Positions 1 through 9,043 of a DNA stretch of 47,620 nucleotides are shown in pieces. Position 1 is the stretch's first letter; each line of letters starts with the position of its first letter. The stretch is from Acidobacteriota bacterium (GTDB lineage: Bacteria > Acidobacteriota > Vicinamibacteria > Vicinamibacterales > Fen-181), in contig PMZR01000137.1 in NCBI GenBank assembly GCA_003170135.1, positions 1-47,620 of the forward strand. The letters run 5' to 3'. A model generated the notes under the pieces. The model was not told the origin of the DNA. It searched no databases and saw only the letters and a program-made list of their open reading frames with translations. A program made the position numbers and the translations under genes.

Positions 1-28
1 ACTGTGCACGCCGCACGTCGCACTATTT

Positions 29-3000
29 CTACGGCCTCGTCGGCGGCTTGCCCTCGATCGGCGGCAGGCCCAATCGTTTCGCCTCGACGTTGAAGGCCGG
101 CACGTCGCGCGCCATCACCTGCTGCAGCTTGTCGGTCTGCGCCTTGAGTTCCGCCGACAGATCCTTGAACACCGGCAGCGCGTTGCCGATCGGCTTGCCG
201 TCGCCGTGATTCACCATCGACAGCAGCGCCGCCAGACGATTGTTCAACTTGATCGGGAAGTTGAGCGGGTCCTGCCCGCTCTGGTTGCGCACCTGGTAGA
301 TCTCTTCCTCCACCGCGCCGAGGCTCTTCGTCAGCGTGTCACCGGCCGCCTTGAGCCCGGCGTCCGATGCGGCCTTCGACAGCCGATCGACAACCTGGCT
401 CTTCACGTTCCGGATCTGGATGACGGCGTTGTTGGCCTCGCTCACCTTGTCGCGAACCTGGATCGCGAGGTCGAACTGCTCCTTGAGATCCGCGTCCGTG
501 ACACCGACCAGGAGCGGGTGTTTCCGGACGCTGAGCGGCTGCGTCAGCGTCTTGCCATCCACGACCATTCTGACCTGGTAGGCACCGGGAACCGCCGCCG
601 GACCGGTCACGCTGCCGCCCCAGAGGATCATGCCCGGGAACGAGGTGGCGTTCGGGTATCGCAGATCCCATGACACGCTGTTGAGCCCGGCCGTCATGGG
701 CGCGCCCGCGCCCGCGGCGCCAGCCCCCGCACGACCGCCCCCGGCCGCTCCCCCGCCCGTGGCCGATGGTCCCGCCCCGCGGCCGCCGCCGATTGCGCCG
801 GCAAACGATCGGATCACGTGCCCCGCGGCGTCGAGCACCTCGATCCTCAGGCTCTTGGCCGGCTCCCGCAGCAGGTAGGTGATCGTCGCGCCGCCGGCCG
901 ATCGGATCGCAGCCTCCGGCTTGAACAGGTACGCCGAGGCGGATCGAACCTCGGGCGTGTACTGCCGCAGCGGCTCCACGTGGTCGAGAATGTAGAAGCC
1001 CCGGCCGTGGGTCGAGATCGCGATGTCGTTGGCCTCGACGGCGATGTCCGAGACCTGCGTGTCCGGCAGGTTCAGCGACAGCGACCGCCACGTGTCGCCG
1101 TCGTCATACGAGATGTAGAAGCCGTCCTGCGTCCCCGCGTAGAGCAACCCCTTGCGCGTCGGATCCTCGCGCACCGCGTGGACGTACTCGGCCGGCCCGA
1201 TGCCGCTCACGATCTTCGTCCAGGTCTTTCCGAAATCGTGCGTCCGGAAGACGTACGGCGCCATGTCGCCGAGCAGCGGGCGCTTGACCGCCACGTAGGC
1301 CGTGCCCGCGTCGAACGCCGACGCATCGATGATGCTCACCCGCCCGAACTCCGGCATCTCCTTCGGCGTGACGTTCGTCCAGGTCTTGCCCCCGTCGCGC
1401 GTCACCTGCACCAGGCCGTCGTCCGAGCCCGCCCAGATCACGTTCACGTCGGTCTTGCCCGGGCCGATCGCGAAGACCGTGGCGTAGACTTCGGGGCTGT
1501 TCATGTCGTGCGTGATGGGGCCGCCGGAGTCGCCCATGGTCTTCGGGTCGTGGCGCGTGAGATCGCCGCTGATCTTCGCCCACGTCTGCCCCCCGTTTGT
1601 CGTCTTCCAGAGGTGCTGCGTGCCGCTGTACAGGACGTTCGGGTTGACCGGCGAGAACACGATCGGGTAGGTCCACTGCACGCGTTCCACCAGCGCACTT
1701 GAAGGCTCGCCGGAGAACATGCGCGGGTAGACGCCGACTTCGCGGTTCTCACCGGTCCGGCGGTTGATTCTCGTCATGAACGACCCGTTGTTGCCGCCGG
1801 CGAAGAACACGTCCGGATCCTTCGGATCGGGCGCGATGTACCCGGGTTCGGCTCCGCCGGCGCCATAGGTCGCGGGCGCCGCGCCGCCGCGGCCGCCGCC
1901 GCCACCCCGGCCCCCTCGTCCGCCGAGGCCCGTGTCGCTCGGCACGCAGATCGTGCTGCTGTCCTGCTGCGCCCCGCACACGTGATACGGCACGTGCTTC
2001 GTCGTCGCGACGTGGTAGAACTGCCCTGTCGGGAAGTCCCGCGCGCTCCACTGCCCGCCGCCGGTGTAGGTGACGGCGCCGCCGCTGTCGCTCGCGTGCA
2101 TGATGTGGTTCGTATCGTCGGGATCGATCCACAGGTCGTGCGAGTCGCCGCCGGCGAAGCTCGTCATGGTCTTGCCGCCGTCGGTCGACTTGAAGGTGCC
2201 GACGTTCTGGACGTAGACGATGTCGCGGTTCTTCGGGTCGGCGGTCACGTGCGTGTAATAGAACGCGCGCTGGCGGAGGTTGCGCCCCTCGTTGACCGAC
2301 TTCCACGTCGCGCCGGCGTCGTCGGACACGAAGAGGCCGCCGTTCTCGTTCTCGACGATGGCGTACACCCGGTTGGAGTCGGCGCCGGAGATGGACACGC
2401 CGATCTTGCCGTCAACGCCCTTGGGCAGGCCCGGGTTGCGCGTGATCTCGGTCCAGGTCTCGCCACCGTCGATCGACTTGTAGAGGCCGCTGCCCGGCCC
2501 GCCGCTCGACATCGTGTATTCCAGCCGGTACGCCTCCCACAGCGCCGCGAACATCACGTTCGGATTGTGCCGATCGATCGACAGGTCCACCGCGCCCGTC
2601 TTGTTGTCCCGGAAGAGCGTGCGCCGCCATGTCTTGCCGCCGTCCGTGCTCTTGTAGACGCCGCGCTCGTCGCTCGGCAGGCTGAGGCGGCCAAACGCGG
2701 CGACGAACACCACGTCCGGGTTCGACGGATGGATCCGGATCTTCGAAATGACGCGGGCATCGGGAAACGCGACGTGCGCCCACGTCTTGCCCGCGTCGAT
2801 CGACTTGTAGAGGCCGTCGCCTTCCATCACGTCGCCGCGGATGCACGACTCGCCCATGCCGATGAACACGATGTCCGGGACCGTCTCGGACACGGCCACG
2901 GCGCCCACCGACGAGCTGTGCACCTGGCCGTCGGTGACCGCGGTCCAATTCTCACCGCCATCGGTCGTCTTCCACAGGCCGCCGCCCGTCGCACCGAAAT

Positions 3001-3232
3001 AGCCTTCCTTGGGGCGGCCCCTGACGCCGGAGATGGCGATCGAACGCCCGCCGCGCTGCGGACCGATGCTCCGCCAGTGGAACGCGTTGAGGATCGTGGC
3101 GTCGATCGCGCCAGATGACGCCGCCGCGCCCGCTTGCCGGGCTGCCTGCACCTGGAGGCCCCAGGCGCCCGCAAGCGCAACCGCCAGAACCGCCACGAGG
3201 GTGAACGCGCGAAGAGTCGACGAACGGAACAT
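29..3232 (-). CDS. Exported Asp-box (BNR/sortilin-like) beta-propeller protein
   Basis: About 1067 residues. I start at the ATG ending at 3232 because it follows a GGGAGA Shine-Dalgarno site by about 7 nt and gives a clean signal peptide (MFRSSTLRAF..., hydrophobic to about residue 25); the frame is open a little further upstream. The body carries about ten Asp-box motifs of the form S-x-D-x-G-x-T-W (for example KTTDGGENW, KSTDGGKTW, RTHDFGKTW), which mark VPS10/sortilin-like beta-propellers. A Gly/Arg-rich loop lies between blades near residues 445-465. The C-terminal third has a beta-sandwich-like part (LRIEVLDAAG, VSWDLRYPN) and a helical tail. Such proteins are often auto-annotated as glycosyl hydrolases, but I see no catalytic signature; peptide or glycan binding outside the cytoplasm is an inference. 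It is paralogous to the divergent gene starting at 3502. Confidence 0.9.
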   Translation of the reverse strand: MFRSSTLRAFTLVAVLAVALAGAWGLQVQAARQAGAAASSGAIDATILNAFHWRSIGPQRGGRSIAISGVRGRPKEGYFGATGGGLWKTTDGGENWTAVTDGQVHSSSVGAVAVSETVPDIVFIGMGESCIRGDVMEGDGLYKSIDAGKTWAHVAFPDARVISKIRIHPSNPDVVFVAAFGRLSLPSDERGVYKSTDGGKTWRRTLFRDNKTGAVDLSIDRHNPNVMFAALWEAYRLEYTMSSGGPGSGLYKSIDGGETWTEITRNPGLPKGVDGKIGVSISGADSNRVYAIVENENGGLFVSDDAGATWKSVNEGRNLRQRAFYYTHVTADPKNRDIVYVQNVGTFKSTDGGKTMTSFAGGDSHDLWIDPDDTNHIMHASDSGGAVTYTGGGQWSARDFPTGQFYHVATTKHVPYHVCGAQQDSSTICVPSDTGLGGRGGRGGGGGRGGAAPATYGAGGAEPGYIAPDPKDPDVFFAGGNNGSFMTRINRRTGENREVGVYPRMFSGEPSSALVERVQWTYPIVFSPVNPNVLYSGTQHLWKTTNGGQTWAKISGDLTRHDPKTMGDSGGPITHDMNSPEVYATVFAIGPGKTDVNVIWAGSDDGLVQVTRDGGKTWTNVTPKEMPEFGRVSIIDASAFDAGTAYVAVKRPLLGDMAPYVFRTHDFGKTWTKIVSGIGPAEYVHAVREDPTRKGLLYAGTQDGFYISYDDGDTWRSLSLNLPDTQVSDIAVEANDIAISTHGRGFYILDHVEPLRQYTPEVRSASAYLFKPEAAIRSAGGATITYLLREPAKSLRIEVLDAAGHVIRSFAGAIGGGRGAGPSATGGGAAGGGRAGAGAAGAGAPMTAGLNSVSWDLRYPNATSFPGMILWGGSVTGPAAVPGAYQVRMVVDGKTLTQPLSVRKHPLLVGVTDADLKEQFDLAIQVRDKVSEANNAVIQIRNVKSQVVDRLSKAASDAGLKAAGDTLTKSLGAVEEEIYQVRNQSGQDPLNFPIKLNNRLAALLSMVNHGDGKPIGNALPVFKDLSAELKAQTDKLQQVMARDVPAFNVEAKRLGLPPIEGKPPTRP

Positions 3233-3346
3233 GAGCGTTTCTCCCGCCCCGTCGGGCAAGCGGCCGGAGTTGCCTTGTCGAGTGAATCGGGTGGATCAGA
3301 ATATTGGCCACCCGCGGCGATCTGATGCGGTACGGAATCGGCGCGG

Positions 3347-3376
3347 ATGATAGCAAGGGCCGCGTCGCGGGGTCAA
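3347..3376 (-). promoter_or_regulatory. Predicted sigma70-type promoter of the minus-strand Asp-box gene
   Basis: Read on the minus strand, TTGACC (3376-3371), an 18-nt spacer and TATCAT (3352-3347) form a near-consensus promoter. Transcription would start near 3340 and leave a leader of about 108 nt before the ATG ending at 3232. No equally good promoter was seen for the divergent plus-strand gene in the same gap. Confidence 0.55.
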
Positions 3377-3501
3377 ACGGGTCCGTGCCGGTTCCGGCGT
3401 TTCGCTCGGCCTCGCGGACACGTTTCGTGCGACACTACGCGCCAACGCGCGGCGACCAAGCCCGACCGCCTCCGGGCCTTCGCCGCACACCGGGGGAACT
3501 C

Positions 3502-6500
3502 ATGAACCGTCGGTCACTCACACTCGTCGCCAGCCTGCTCGCCCTCGCCTGGTTCACGACCGCCGGGCCGTCCGGCCAGGCACCAGCGACTCGCGCCCCC
3601 GAACCGCCGTTCGACGACCTCCACTTCCGTTCGATCGGGCCGGCGACCATGGGTGGCCGCATCGACGCCGTGGCGGTGGTCGAGGACCGGCCGGCCATCT
3701 TCTACGTGGGGGCCGCAACCGGCGGACTCTGGAAGACCGAGAACAATGGCACCACCTGGGAGGCGCTCTTCTCGGACCAGGACGTGGTGTCGATCGGCGA
3801 CGTCGCCATCACCGCGCGCGATCCGAACCTCGTCTGGCTGGGCACCGGCGAGGACAACAACCGCCAGAGCTCTTCCTGGGGCGGAGGCGTCTTCAAATCA
3901 ACCGACGGCGGCCATGCGTGGAAACAGATGGGCCTCGCGGAGACGCGGCACATCGGACGCATCCTCATCGATCCCGTGGACCACGACATCGTCTACGTGG
4001 CGGCCGCGGGCCACCTGTGGGGACCGAACCGGGAACGCGGCGTCTTCAAGACCAGCGATGGCGGCCTCACGTGGGCCAAGGTGCTCTTCACCGACGAGAA
4101 CACCGGCGCCAGCGACCTCGTCATGGACCCGACCAACAACAAGGTGCTGTACGCCGCCATGTATCAGCGCCAGCGCACCGCCTGGGGATTCAACGGCGGC
4201 GGGCCGGGCAGCGGCATCTACAAGACCGCCGACGGTGGCCGAACGTGGAGCCGGCTGATTGACGGCATCCCCGCGGGACCGCTCGGACGCATCGCGCTCG
4301 ATGTCTACCGGAAGGATCCGAGCGTCGTCTACGCGCTCGTTCAACACGAGCGGGCCGGAGGTCTCTACCGGTCCGATGATGCCGGCAGCCACTGGCGCAA
4401 AGTGAGCGACACGGACCCGCGGCCGAGCTACTTCAGCAAGGTGCGAATCGATCCGACCGACGACCATCGAGTCTACGTGCTCGGCGTGCGCCTGCTCGTC
4501 TCCGACGACGGCGGAAAGACGTTTGCCGAAACGCGCGTGCTGCCGGCGGACGCGGGCGAACGCCCGCGCGACGACGTGGACATGCACACGCTGTGGATCG
4601 ATCCGTCCAACCCGGCCCACCTCGTCGCCGGCAGCGACGTCGGCGTGGCCGTCTCCGACGACCGCGCCGCCCGGTGGAATCTCCTCGACAACCTCGTCGT
4701 CGGCCAGTTCTATCACGTCGGCTATGACATGGAGACGCCCTACCACGTGTTGGGCGGCCTGCAGGACAACGATGTGTGGGTGGGACCGAGCGCGACACGC
4801 ACGCAATTCGGCATCGGCAACTGGGACTGGCGCACCCTCGACATCGGCGACGGCTTCGTGGCAGTGACCGACCCGCGCGATCCGAAAGTGATCTACGGCG
4901 AGACGCAGGACGGCAGCCTGACGCGCGTGGACCGTGACAGCGGCGAACGCAAGACCATCAAGCCGCAGGCGGCAAAGGGCGAGCCACCGCTCCGGTGGGC
5001 GTGGGACACGCCGTTCGTCATCTCCCCGCACGACGCCAACACCGTGCTGATTGCCGCGCAGAAGGTCTTCCTCTCGCCGGATCGCGGGCAATCGTGGCAC
5101 GCCATCAGCGGCGATCTGACGAGCGGCGTGGACCGCGAGACGCTGCCGATCATGGGCGTCGCCGGGAACGCGATCACGCTGTCGAAGCACGACGGCGTGT
5201 CGGCCTACCCGACCATCTCGGCGCTCGTCGAGTCGCCCCGCAAGGCGGGTGTCTACTACGCCGGCACCGACGACGGTCTCGTCCAGGTGTCCAGGGATGC
5301 CGGCAAGACGTGGACGAACGTGACCGGCCGCATCGCGGGCGTGCCCAGGGGATCCGCGGTCAGCCGGCTCGTGGCGTCCGCATTCGACGACGCGACCGTG
5401 TACGCCGCGTTCAACAACCACAGGCAGGACGACTACGACCCGTACCTCTACGTCAGCGCGGACTACGGCGGCACGTGGAAGATGCTGGCGGCGACGTTGC
5501 AAAGGGGCCAGGCGATCAATTGCGTGACGGAGGATACGAAGAACGGCGATGTCCTTTACGTCGGCACGGAGTTCGGCCTGTTCGTTTCGATCGATCGCGG
5601 GCAACGCTTTGTGCGCGTCCGCGCCAACCTGCCGACGGTGCCGGTCGACGAGATCACCATCCAGCCGCGCGACAACGACCTGTTGCTGGCGACCCACGGA
5701 CGCGGCATCTGGATCCTCGACGATCTGACGTCAGTGCAGCAGGCCGCCGAGGCGATGCGCGCGGACGCGTTCCTGTTCGGCACCCGGCCGGCCGTCGCGT
5801 TCAACCCATCCAACGAGCGGGCGAACTATCATGGCGATCGTCGCTTCTGGGGCGAGAACCCGGCGTTCGGCGCGGGGATCAGTTTCTTTCTCCGGCAGCC
5901 GGCCTCGGACCTGCGGTTCGTCGTCCGGGACAACGGCGGCACGATCGTGCGCGAGCTGGCGGGCGAGGCCGTGAACAGGCTCGCGAAGCCCGGCATCCAT
6001 CGCCTCCAATGGGACCTGAGGCACCAGCCGTCGCCTCAACGGCCCGGGCTCGCCGGCGGCGGCGGGGCCGGTCGTGGCGGTGCCCCAGCGTCCGCACCCG
6101 GGACGCCGGGCGCCGCCCCGGCTGCACCGGCGGGGCCTGGCGGCAGCCGCGGCCCGTTCGTCCTCCCCGGGCAGTACACGGTGTCGATGGTTGTGAGCGG
6201 ACGCGAGGTGAGCAGCCGGCCGCTGACGGTGAACGCGGATCCGCTGGTCCAGATCACCGACGCGGATCGGCGCACGCACCACGACATCGCGCTCGCGCTG
6301 CACGAGATGTCGGGCGAGGCGGACATGGCCGCCGAGACGCTCGTGCTCGTCAGTGAGCAACTGACGGCGGTCGACGACCTGCTGAAACAGACGACCAACG
6401 GGGCAGAGCTGTCGAAGACGCTGGTCCAGCCGCTGCGCGCGAAAGTGGCGCTGCTCGGTCGCCAGGTGGGTGCGCCCACCGGCCCGGGCGCGGGTGGCCG

Positions 6501-6780
6501 AGGCGGCGGAGGCCGCGGCGATACGCAGCCGTTACGGACCAGGCTCTCGGGCGCCAGAAGCCAGGTCATGGCCTCGACGTCGCTGCCGACCGAGTACCAG
6601 CGTCAGGCGGTCGCCGACGCGCGAGCGGATCTGGCCGCTGCCGTCACAGGCATCAATGACATCATCACGGACGATCTGCCCGGCCTGCTCAAGCGATTGT
6701 CCGATGCCGGCGTGACGCTGGCACCGATGAAGCTGCTGCGCATTGGCGCGGTGGCCCCTGGCGCCGATCGCCAGCGCTGA
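3502..6780 (+). CDS. Exported Asp-box (BNR/sortilin-like) protein, paralogue of the divergent gene
   Basis: 1092 residues from the ATG at 3502, which follows GGGGGAA by a few bases and starts a signal peptide (MNRRSLTLVASLLALAWFTT). The frame is open back to 3304, but that extension lacks any signal-like sequence. Asp boxes recur (KTENNGTTW, KSTDGGHAW, KTSDGGLTW, KTADGGRTW, RSDDAGSHW, VSRDAGKTW, VSADYGGTW). It shares with the divergent gene the N-terminal HFRSIGP...GGRI motif, a GGLQDN/GAQQDS-type element and the LRQPASDLRFVVRDNGG-type C-terminal sandwich, so the pair arose by duplication. Two Gly/Arg/Ala/Pro-rich stretches occur near residues 850-895 and 990-1010. The likely role is an extracytoplasmic binding protein; enzymatic activity is not supported by visible residues. 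Confidence 0.9.
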   Translation: MNRRSLTLVASLLALAWFTTAGPSGQAPATRAPEPPFDDLHFRSIGPATMGGRIDAVAVVEDRPAIFYVGAATGGLWKTENNGTTWEALFSDQDVVSIGDVAITARDPNLVWLGTGEDNNRQSSSWGGGVFKSTDGGHAWKQMGLAETRHIGRILIDPVDHDIVYVAAAGHLWGPNRERGVFKTSDGGLTWAKVLFTDENTGASDLVMDPTNNKVLYAAMYQRQRTAWGFNGGGPGSGIYKTADGGRTWSRLIDGIPAGPLGRIALDVYRKDPSVVYALVQHERAGGLYRSDDAGSHWRKVSDTDPRPSYFSKVRIDPTDDHRVYVLGVRLLVSDDGGKTFAETRVLPADAGERPRDDVDMHTLWIDPSNPAHLVAGSDVGVAVSDDRAARWNLLDNLVVGQFYHVGYDMETPYHVLGGLQDNDVWVGPSATRTQFGIGNWDWRTLDIGDGFVAVTDPRDPKVIYGETQDGSLTRVDRDSGERKTIKPQAAKGEPPLRWAWDTPFVISPHDANTVLIAAQKVFLSPDRGQSWHAISGDLTSGVDRETLPIMGVAGNAITLSKHDGVSAYPTISALVESPRKAGVYYAGTDDGLVQVSRDAGKTWTNVTGRIAGVPRGSAVSRLVASAFDDATVYAAFNNHRQDDYDPYLYVSADYGGTWKMLAATLQRGQAINCVTEDTKNGDVLYVGTEFGLFVSIDRGQRFVRVRANLPTVPVDEITIQPRDNDLLLATHGRGIWILDDLTSVQQAAEAMRADAFLFGTRPAVAFNPSNERANYHGDRRFWGENPAFGAGISFFLRQPASDLRFVVRDNGGTIVRELAGEAVNRLAKPGIHRLQWDLRHQPSPQRPGLAGGGGAGRGGAPASAPGTPGAAPAAPAGPGGSRGPFVLPGQYTVSMVVSGREVSSRPLTVNADPLVQITDADRRTHHDIALALHEMSGEADMAAETLVLVSEQLTAVDDLLKQTTNGAELSKTLVQPLRAKVALLGRQVGAPTGPGAGGRGGGGRGDTQPLRTRLSGARSQVMASTSLPTEYQRQAVADARADLAAAVTGINDIITDDLPGLLKRLSDAGVTLAPMKLLRIGAVAPGADRQR

Positions 6781-6806
6781 GGATGCGCGTGTCAGCTCTG
6801 GCACGA

Positions 6807-6866
6807 GGATCCCGCGGGACTCGCGGGTCCAGAAGACTGGTGTGGCCGCTGCCAGGGCGCAGCGGC
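6807..6866. terminator. Hairpins between convergent genes
   Basis: Two inverted repeats lie between convergent stops. The first is GGA(t)CCCGCG / CGCGGGTCC, 9 bp with one bulged base and a 5-nt loop (6807-6830). The second is GCCGCTG / CAGCGGC (6845-6866). No strong U-tract follows, so termination is inferred from position and stem strength. Confidence 0.4.
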
Positions 6867-6870
6867 TGCG

Positions 6871-7665
6871 CTACTTCGCGACGATGGTGGCGCCCTCGAC
6901 CATGAGGCCGTACGAGTAGCCGGCGCCGAAGTCCTTGTTCAGGACAACCTTGCCCGTCGCGGTGATGATGTCTCCGACCTTCACCATGTCCTGGCTCGTG
7001 ATCGTGAGGTCGTTCGAGCCGTCCTTCGCGGTACCGGTGCCGTCCTGGATGTGGATCCAGTTGCGATCGAGGATGCCGCCGTTGAATTTCACGACCCGGC
7101 CGCGCACCGTCACGTTCTTGCCCGCCAGCCCGGCGCGTTTGGTCCAGAGATCCGCGATCGTCATGCCGCCCGCGGCCGGGGCCACTTTCGTCGCTTCTCC
7201 CTGAGCCGGCGGCGCGCCGCCCATCGCAGGATGGCCGGACATCATCCCCGGTGCCGCCTGTTCGTGCCCCGGCATCATGGCCGCGGTGGATTGCCCTTCG
7301 CGGTCGATGTGCGACGTGAAGTAGATGAGCGGGAAGTCGCGCTTGAGGGCCATGCTGTGGAAGTCCTGCATCGGCATTTCGAGCGGCACCGTGACGCGGT
7401 CTCCCACCGCCACCTTGAACTGGCCGGTGGCCGCCCAGACCTCGGCGGTGTTGGTCTTGACGCGGACGTAGGTGTAGTTGGCCGCGTCCATCGTCTCGAC
7501 AACCGTGCCCGTGACGGTTTGCGGGCCCGATTGCGACGGCGCGGCCGCCGTTGATGCCGGCGGCGCGGCGGGCGGTTTATTGGCGGTCGCGGCGGGCGCG
7601 GGCGGCTGCGAGCACGCCCCGAGTACGCTCAGCGCCGCGAGAGACCAGATGGCCAGTGACTTCAT
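6871..7665 (-). CDS. Lipoprotein with OB-fold-like (NrfJ/tRNA_anti-like) domain
   Basis: 264 residues from the ATG ending at 7665; an in-frame TTG lies three codons upstream. The N-terminus is a lipoprotein signal with lipobox L-G-A-C (SVLGACSQPP), so the protein should be lipid-anchored. An Ala/Pro-rich linker follows. A first domain contains VTGTVVETMDAANYTYVRV and residues on a membrane-facing or metal-linked theme (VGDRVTVPLEMPM). A Met/His/Gly-rich stretch (about residues 125-155) precedes a second OB-like domain (VTVRGRVVKFN, NWIHIQDGTG, VGDIITATGKV). The second half resembles small OB-fold proteins annotated NrfJ or nucleotide-binding; the ligand is unknown. The Met/His-rich linker could bind copper, but that is only a suggestion. 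Confidence 0.75.
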   Translation of the reverse strand: MKSLAIWSLAALSVLGACSQPPAPAATANKPPAAPPASTAAAPSQSGPQTVTGTVVETMDAANYTYVRVKTNTAEVWAATGQFKVAVGDRVTVPLEMPMQDFHSMALKRDFPLIYFTSHIDREGQSTAAMMPGHEQAAPGMMSGHPAMGGAPPAQGEATKVAPAAGGMTIADLWTKRAGLAGKNVTVRGRVVKFNGGILDRNWIHIQDGTGTAKDGSNDLTITSQDMVKVGDIITATGKVVLNKDFGAGYSYGLMVEGATIVAK

Positions 7666-7832
7666 GTGGCTCAAAACCCCCGCTTCACGCTACCACAGAC
7701 CTCGAACAACCGGCCAGCCGAATGGCGCTCTCACGTCCGGGCGGCGCGTCCCCCAACCGAGTGGGACGAATTTGATTTGCGGCAACCGCTGAGATGCGCG
7801 CCAGAAATGCTAGAATCTCGCTCCGCTACCCG

Positions 7833-8999
7833 ATGAATCCTGCTTCGACACCGTTGCCGGCTTCCGATTGCGCGACGGCGGGCGACCGCGCCGCTTCGAC
7901 CGGCCGCTGCTCGTCCCGGCGCGGGTATATCGACTGGCTGCGCGGCTTCGCGATTCTCATCATGATCGAGACGCACGTCCTGGACGCGTGGACGCGCAAC
8001 GCCGATCGCAACAGCGTGATATTCGGGTACGCGAAAGTCCTGGGCGGCTTTGCCGCGCCGCTGTTCCTGTTCCTCGCCGGCATGGCGGTTGTCTTCGCCA
8101 CGCGAGCGCAGCTCAACAGGACCGGCGATCCCGCGCTCGCCTCACGCGCGGTCCAGCGCCGCGGCCGGCAGATCTTCGGCCTGGCGTTCCTGTTCCGCTT
8201 CCAGGCATGGATCCTCAACCCGTTGGCGTCGCCCGGGCAGATGTTGAAGGTGGACATCCTCAACATCATGGGGCCGGCCATCGTGATGACTGCGATGCTC
8301 TGTGGGATCGCGCGCGAGCGCCGCGCGCGGCTCGTCGTCTTCGGAGTGGCGGCCGCATTGATGACGTGTGCCACGCCGCTCGTGCGCGCCACGCCCCTGC
8401 TGGCCGTCCTGCCGGATGCGGTCGAAGCCTACCTGCGGCCCGTGCCCGGGTACAACAGTTTCAATCTGTTCCCCTGGGCCGGCTTCGTATTCGCCGGCAG
8501 CCTGGTGGGCGTCGTGCTCGACCGTCCTCGCGACCGCGCGGCCGCGATCGCGCTGCACGCGTGGTTCGCGATCGGCGGCCTCGCGTGTGCCGTCGCGTCG
8601 TACTACGCCTGGTACCTGCCATCGCCGTACGCGGCCACGGACTTCTGGACCAGCTCGCCCACTTTTTTCTTCATGCGGACGGCCATCCTCGTCGCGGCGG
8701 TCGGCGTGACGTATTTCCCGCAATCGGCGCCGCCGCTCACCGCGCTCGGCCGGACGCGGCCGATGCAGCGCTTCGGGCGCTCCTCGCTCTTCGTCTACTG
8801 GATCCACGTCGAGCTCGCCTACGGTGTGCTCAGCCGGCGTGTGTATCACCGCCTGCCAATCGACGACGCCGCCGTCGCCTTTGTCCTGTTCAGCGCGTTG
8901 ATGTTCGGCGTGGTGGTGGTGAAGGACCGGCTGAAGGACAAGTGGAAGAGGCGCGGGCAGCGGCAGGTGCAGACCGGCGATCTTGTCATCGCCTCCTGA
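7833..8999 (+). CDS. Integral-membrane acyltransferase (DUF1624/HGSNAT-like)
   Basis: 388 residues from the ATG at 7833; an in-frame ATG at 7794 is possible, but a -10-like TAGAAT (7811-7816) lies between them, which favours the later start. The N-terminal YIDWLRGFAILIMIETHVLDAW is the R-G-(F/L)-A-I...H pattern of the heparan-alpha-glucosaminide N-acetyltransferase/DUF1624 family, followed by FLAGMAVVFATR. About nine to ten membrane helices follow, and the C-terminus is basic and cytoplasmic. The family moves acyl groups across or at the membrane; the acceptor here is unknown. It is convergent with the M14 peptidase gene and stands alone. Confidence 0.8.
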   Translation: MNPASTPLPASDCATAGDRAASTGRCSSRRGYIDWLRGFAILIMIETHVLDAWTRNADRNSVIFGYAKVLGGFAAPLFLFLAGMAVVFATRAQLNRTGDPALASRAVQRRGRQIFGLAFLFRFQAWILNPLASPGQMLKVDILNIMGPAIVMTAMLCGIARERRARLVVFGVAAALMTCATPLVRATPLLAVLPDAVEAYLRPVPGYNSFNLFPWAGFVFAGSLVGVVLDRPRDRAAAIALHAWFAIGGLACAVASYYAWYLPSPYAATDFWTSSPTFFFMRTAILVAAVGVTYFPQSAPPLTALGRTRPMQRFGRSSLFVYWIHVELAYGVLSRRVYHRLPIDDAAVAFVLFSALMFGVVVVKDRLKDKWKRRGQRQVQTGDLVIAS

Positions 9000-9007
9000 T
9001 TCCGCGA

Positions 9008-9032
9008 GCGCCGGGCCTCGAAGGCCCGGCGC
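9008..9032. terminator. Bidirectional hairpin between convergent genes
   Basis: A perfect 11-bp stem, GCGCCGGGCCT / AGGCCCGGCGC with a 3-nt loop, sits between the stop at 8999 (plus strand) and the stop at 9044 (minus strand). Its position and strength suggest a shared terminator. Confidence 0.6.
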
Positions 9033-9043
9033 CACGCGCAGAG

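Noticed and set aside
1..28. Any feature in the first 28 bases
   Set aside because: Too short to judge; it is only the region just downstream of the first stop codon.
1982..3118. Long antisense frame (378 codons) opposite the first Asp-box gene
   Set aside because: Its product is Arg/Ala/Val-rich with no domain or signal, as expected for the reverse of a GC-rich gene; the Asp-box frame has clear motifs.
3898..5697. Long antisense frame (599 codons) opposite the second Asp-box gene
   Set aside because: Same reason: a shadow of codon bias. The opposite frame carries Asp boxes throughout.
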